Origin: Adineta vaga
Taxonomy: Eukaryota; Rotifera
Assembly (NCBI GenBank): GCA_021613535.1
Contig: CP075492.1
Location: 6,014,001 to 6,078,000 of the forward strand
Reading direction: 5' to 3'
Length of the DNA: 64,000 bases
In this document: positions 61,156 to 64,000 of the stretch, in pieces
Position numbering within the stretch: position 1 is the first letter of the stretch
Layout: every line of letters starts with the position of its first letter
Made by a program: the position numbers and the translations under genes
The notes under the pieces: generated by a model
The model's database searches: none
Told to the model about the DNA's origin: nothing
Seen by the model: only the letters and a program-made list of their open reading frames with translations

Positions 61156-63560
61156 GAAGTCAGTCAACTGGACATCCATTTTAATCTTTGACAAATGTTG
61201 TTCGATAACAGGATGAATCTATTTTACAATAAATATGAAACAATAAATAACGAAAAAAAAATCGAATTACCAGTATGTCTCACAAATATGTTTCTATGCT
61301 TGCGATTACAAGTTATTTATTCATTACTTATTGAATCGGTTTTATCGCAATTCATCTTTGTGCCAATACAATTAATTTATATAATCTACAAAGTAATCAC
61401 TTATCATCCTTGTTGATTAGAGTTATACCATCGATACAGAAATATTTCAAATGAAGAATATTCTCATAATCGATATTATATTTTCATAAAACAAATTGCA
61501 TTAATACTCGTTTATACATTCGCTGTAATCTTCTATACATGGATACGATGCACCACTACATTTTGTACTACCACTCTGTTGACTTTTTTTCGTTGGCTAA
61601 TAGAAGCTTCTTTTGGGTTCTTCTTGGTCGACCTCTTCGATTATGGACCTCCTGTCAACCTCTTTAATCTACCGAGACCGACATATTATCCCGCGATAGT
61701 TGCGCACAAAATACTACTATTCATTAGTTTGCAATATGCTGAAACACATCCGTCGTCGACAATTAATACTATTCAGTGGTTATGCGTTCAATCCTTGTGC
61801 GAGCCAAATTTTCGCATGATTTAATAAGTTATTCAATCGGATGTAGTTGTAAAGACTAACTCATATTTTGAAGTGTTGATTATTCACTAATGTTACTGAT
61901 ATTGTCGAAATAAACGAAAAATAATCTATGTGAGCATGCAATAATATTTCTAATTTGTACTACAATATTTGAAGGTTTTTATCAGATAGAAATTAGCTTA
62001 TCCGTGTCTAATAAAAATTTCAAATTTCCTATTTATTCATTGTAAATGTCTATATTTTATTATTCTAATGTAAAGATTTTAGAGTGATAAAAAGCTTACG
62101 ATGTTTACGTCGATGATTATATTAATTAATATTGTCTCTTAATCGAATCCAAAGATCAACTTTTGATGGTATGTGAATTGGAGCTCAATTGGCATTGATT
62201 CAAATCAATCAAAGTTTAATAATTCAGTAAGATCTTCCATGGAAATTTGCTTTTTAGTGGATGGTCACGTTCAACATCATTTAAAATCAATTTCTACAGA
62301 AAATTTAATGAAAAACATTTTTAATCGATTTTTCGATATGTTTTTTTAGCTTTTCTTGTGCAATCGACCGCAAAGTAAACCTTCCTCTTATGAGGATCTT
62401 TTCGCAAACTTCGAAAAAGTCAGCAACACTCATCGAGGAAACTGGTTTTATCCTCCATTGGTTATGACTCGAATATCATTAGAAAGCGTTTCCTAGATTC
62501 TGATATATGCGTCAACACCACTTAGATATTCATTTGTAAAGAGAAAACCCATTGCTTGGTCACTTTTGTCTTTCTGCTTATAGTGCTAGTCTTTATACAT
62601 TCCATCATAGTTTTGTCCAGTATCAGATTTATGTCGCAGTCATTCGTCCGCACTTCTTTATTGCGCCACTTTCAACTGCTTGCAATCGTAACATAGAATC
62701 GGGAATTAACGTAATGTCTCTCATTCTTTTCTCTTGATATCTTTCAGTTCGTCAAACATGCTGCTGAAGCAATACTTAAAAACCTCCTTGAGTGAACGAA
62801 ACGACGCAATAATCAAATAGAAAATTACTGAAACGATGCCTCTATCTGAGAAACTAGTTACATCAGGAGAACATATCTTCAGCTCTTCCTATATTTATGT
62901 TTCTTGAATACGTGAGGAACACGCACACCGTCACCCACCCGATTACCCTTCGGTCAACCCTTCTCTAAAAGCAAGGTTTTGTCCGGAAGATTCACCCCAG
63001 GCCGAGAAAATTGAATTGGAGATTTTGAAAAACCATTGATACCAGTGGATTGCTTCGACCCCGATAACTCTCGATGACACGTTCACATAAATCTCGAAAA
63101 AATGTGTCTTCGATCCAATGTTTTATTCCCGCATACATCCTCTCTTCAGTCGAGGAACCATATTCTAAATCAGTTTGTATCGGCAACCTACATAGAAGCG
63201 TCACTTTCTGTATTGTTAAAAGAAAGTAACTTATAGCAGTTGATAACATTTGTGTTTCTAATTAGTTAGGAAAAAAATTGTTGTTGATACAAAAACTGTT
63301 CCAACAAATCTGTTGCATTGACGTAATCATGTAAACAAATAAAGCTACGATTTACATCAGAAAATCTTTTCAATGATAAAGAAAGTTCGTTGCATTAGTT
63401 TGCCACGTTTGTCAGAGTAAGACTTTAACTCGAGAGTAGCTTAGGCTTTTGATAATTAATCAGAGAGTCTGCTGCCCACGTACTCATTTCTATTTTCATG
63501 AGTGTACGATTGATTTGACGATCATCGTCTAAATTTGTGCGTGACCGAGCGCGTAGATAG

Positions 63561-64000
63561 AATCTTTTTGATTCTCAATCATCAGATCCATTAATAATTC
63601 GTCAAGAAATCTTATCAACTCATCTCTATATTATTCTTGTTATTATTTCTCTTGTTATTTTAACAACATATACAACAATTAACAATCAAATCGAGAATAA
63701 AACAGTAACATTTCCAAGTCAATCTCTTTATGAAAATCTTCACAAGAAATATTCTAATAGCTTGGAATGTTCATGTAGAAAAGTTTCTATTCCTCATGGA
63801 AAATTTGTTCGAATGATTCCAAAATTTCATCAAGTGTGCTCAACAGATTTCGTCTCTCAAAAATGGATCGATTTTATATTCAAAGTAAATGTCGAATTAA
63901 TTATGCCAATCGATGTACGAACTAGTTTAAGTGCAATGTGGCAATTAATTCAGTCATTTTGCCGAAGTGAAACAAAGACAACTGTTGATGCACTTGATCA
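63561..64000 (+). CDS. Partial one-TM, Cys-containing protein of a probable bdelloid-expanded family
   Basis: The frame is open from an AG acceptor (GATAG at 63556-63560) to the window edge, giving about 146 residues. It starts NLFDSQS, then a basic stretch with LSTHLYIILVIISLVILTTY forming one TM segment. An extracellular-looking part follows with LECSCRKVSIPHG, HQVCSTDFVS and KWIDF. From memory, this CxC...HQVCSSDFVS pattern occurs in a large set of uncharacterised bdelloid proteins. The sequence shows no start codon in this exon, so a first exon lies upstream or a stop (TAG) has arisen there. The 3' part is outside the window. Function unknown. Confidence 0.6.

Larger units (their letters stand above)
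58421..63560. other. 5-kb gene-poor region with repeat remnants
   Basis: No conserved gene is recognised. Patches from 59580-59960 and 60140-60770 are richer in G+C than the rest and carry a diverged repeat pair. Orphan ORFs occur at 60841-61180 (minus, about 112 residues from an internal ATG), 61579-61824 (plus) and 62992-63249 (minus). Each is short, without recognised domains, and may be a remnant of a mobile element or decayed gene. A stretch near 61500-61570 translates to a single hydrophobic helix. The region before the right-edge gene may hold its upstream exons. Confidence 0.45.

Overview
The window is nuclear DNA of a small, intron-rich, AT-rich animal genome. The best guess is a bdelloid rotifer. 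This rests on (i) an intron-poor gene joining an arginine-type ADP-ribosyltransferase fold to kinesin-light-chain-like TPR repeats, an expanded bdelloid gene type, (ii) a right-edge fragment of a one-TM, Cys-rich secreted/membrane family that I associate with bdelloids, (iii) very compact genes with introns mostly of 45-70 nt, and (iv) a 3' splice acceptor directly against the start ATG in several genes, as expected where spliced-leader trans-splicing is used. The species cannot be named from sequence alone.

Layout. 0-5 kb: tail of an unknown gene, a claudin-like four-TM gene, a small one-TM protein on the other strand and a Ser-rich single-exon gene. 5.2-8.9 kb (minus): long low-complexity gene with a short conserved motif resembling the ciliary protein JHY. 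10.5-12.1 kb (plus): QRICH1/ZMYM-like gene carrying a Crypton-derived domain. 12.4-16.5 kb (minus): TM + SMP-like + C2 lipid-transfer protein resembling C2CD2/TMEM24. 17-18.6 kb (minus): unknown multipass membrane protein. 18.6-21 kb: no gene seen. 21-22.4 kb (minus): S-adenosylmethionine synthase. 23.7-24.3 kb: 3CxxC zinc-finger (RTP-like) protein. 24.8-25.4 kb (minus): ARL1. 26.6-27.1 kb (minus): profilin. 28.0-32.2 kb: importin-7/8. 32.6-35.3 kb: TPR-ADP-ribosyltransferase gene broken by a frameshift. 36.8-38.2 kb: unknown Ser/Pro-rich gene. 38.3-46.1 kb (minus): RIM-binding protein, with an intronless cytochrome c gene apparently nested in an upstream intron. 47.2-48.3 kb: NDUFAF2 followed 64 nt later by a coiled-coil gene. 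48.5-49.5 kb (minus): dual-specificity phosphatase. 49.8-54.7 kb (minus): X11/Mint (APBA). 55.9-56.9 kb (minus): acid ceramidase/NAAA-like amidase. 57-58.4 kb (minus): BCKDHB. 58.4-63.5 kb: gene-poor, with a diverged repeat pair and orphan ORFs. 63.6 kb to the edge: start-less membrane-protein fragment.

Function. Most genes are conserved housekeeping genes (methionine cycle, Golgi ARF signalling, actin, nuclear import, respiration, branched-chain amino-acid catabolism). Two presynaptic scaffolds, RIM-binding protein and X11/Mint, lie only about 3.6 kb apart on the same strand. Exon borders below were worked out by hand from GT/AG sites, reading phase and protein-family similarity. Junctions that could not be closed are stated. 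At least two reading-frame breaks are explained by one missing base in a short homopolymer, so assembly error must be separated from real gene decay.
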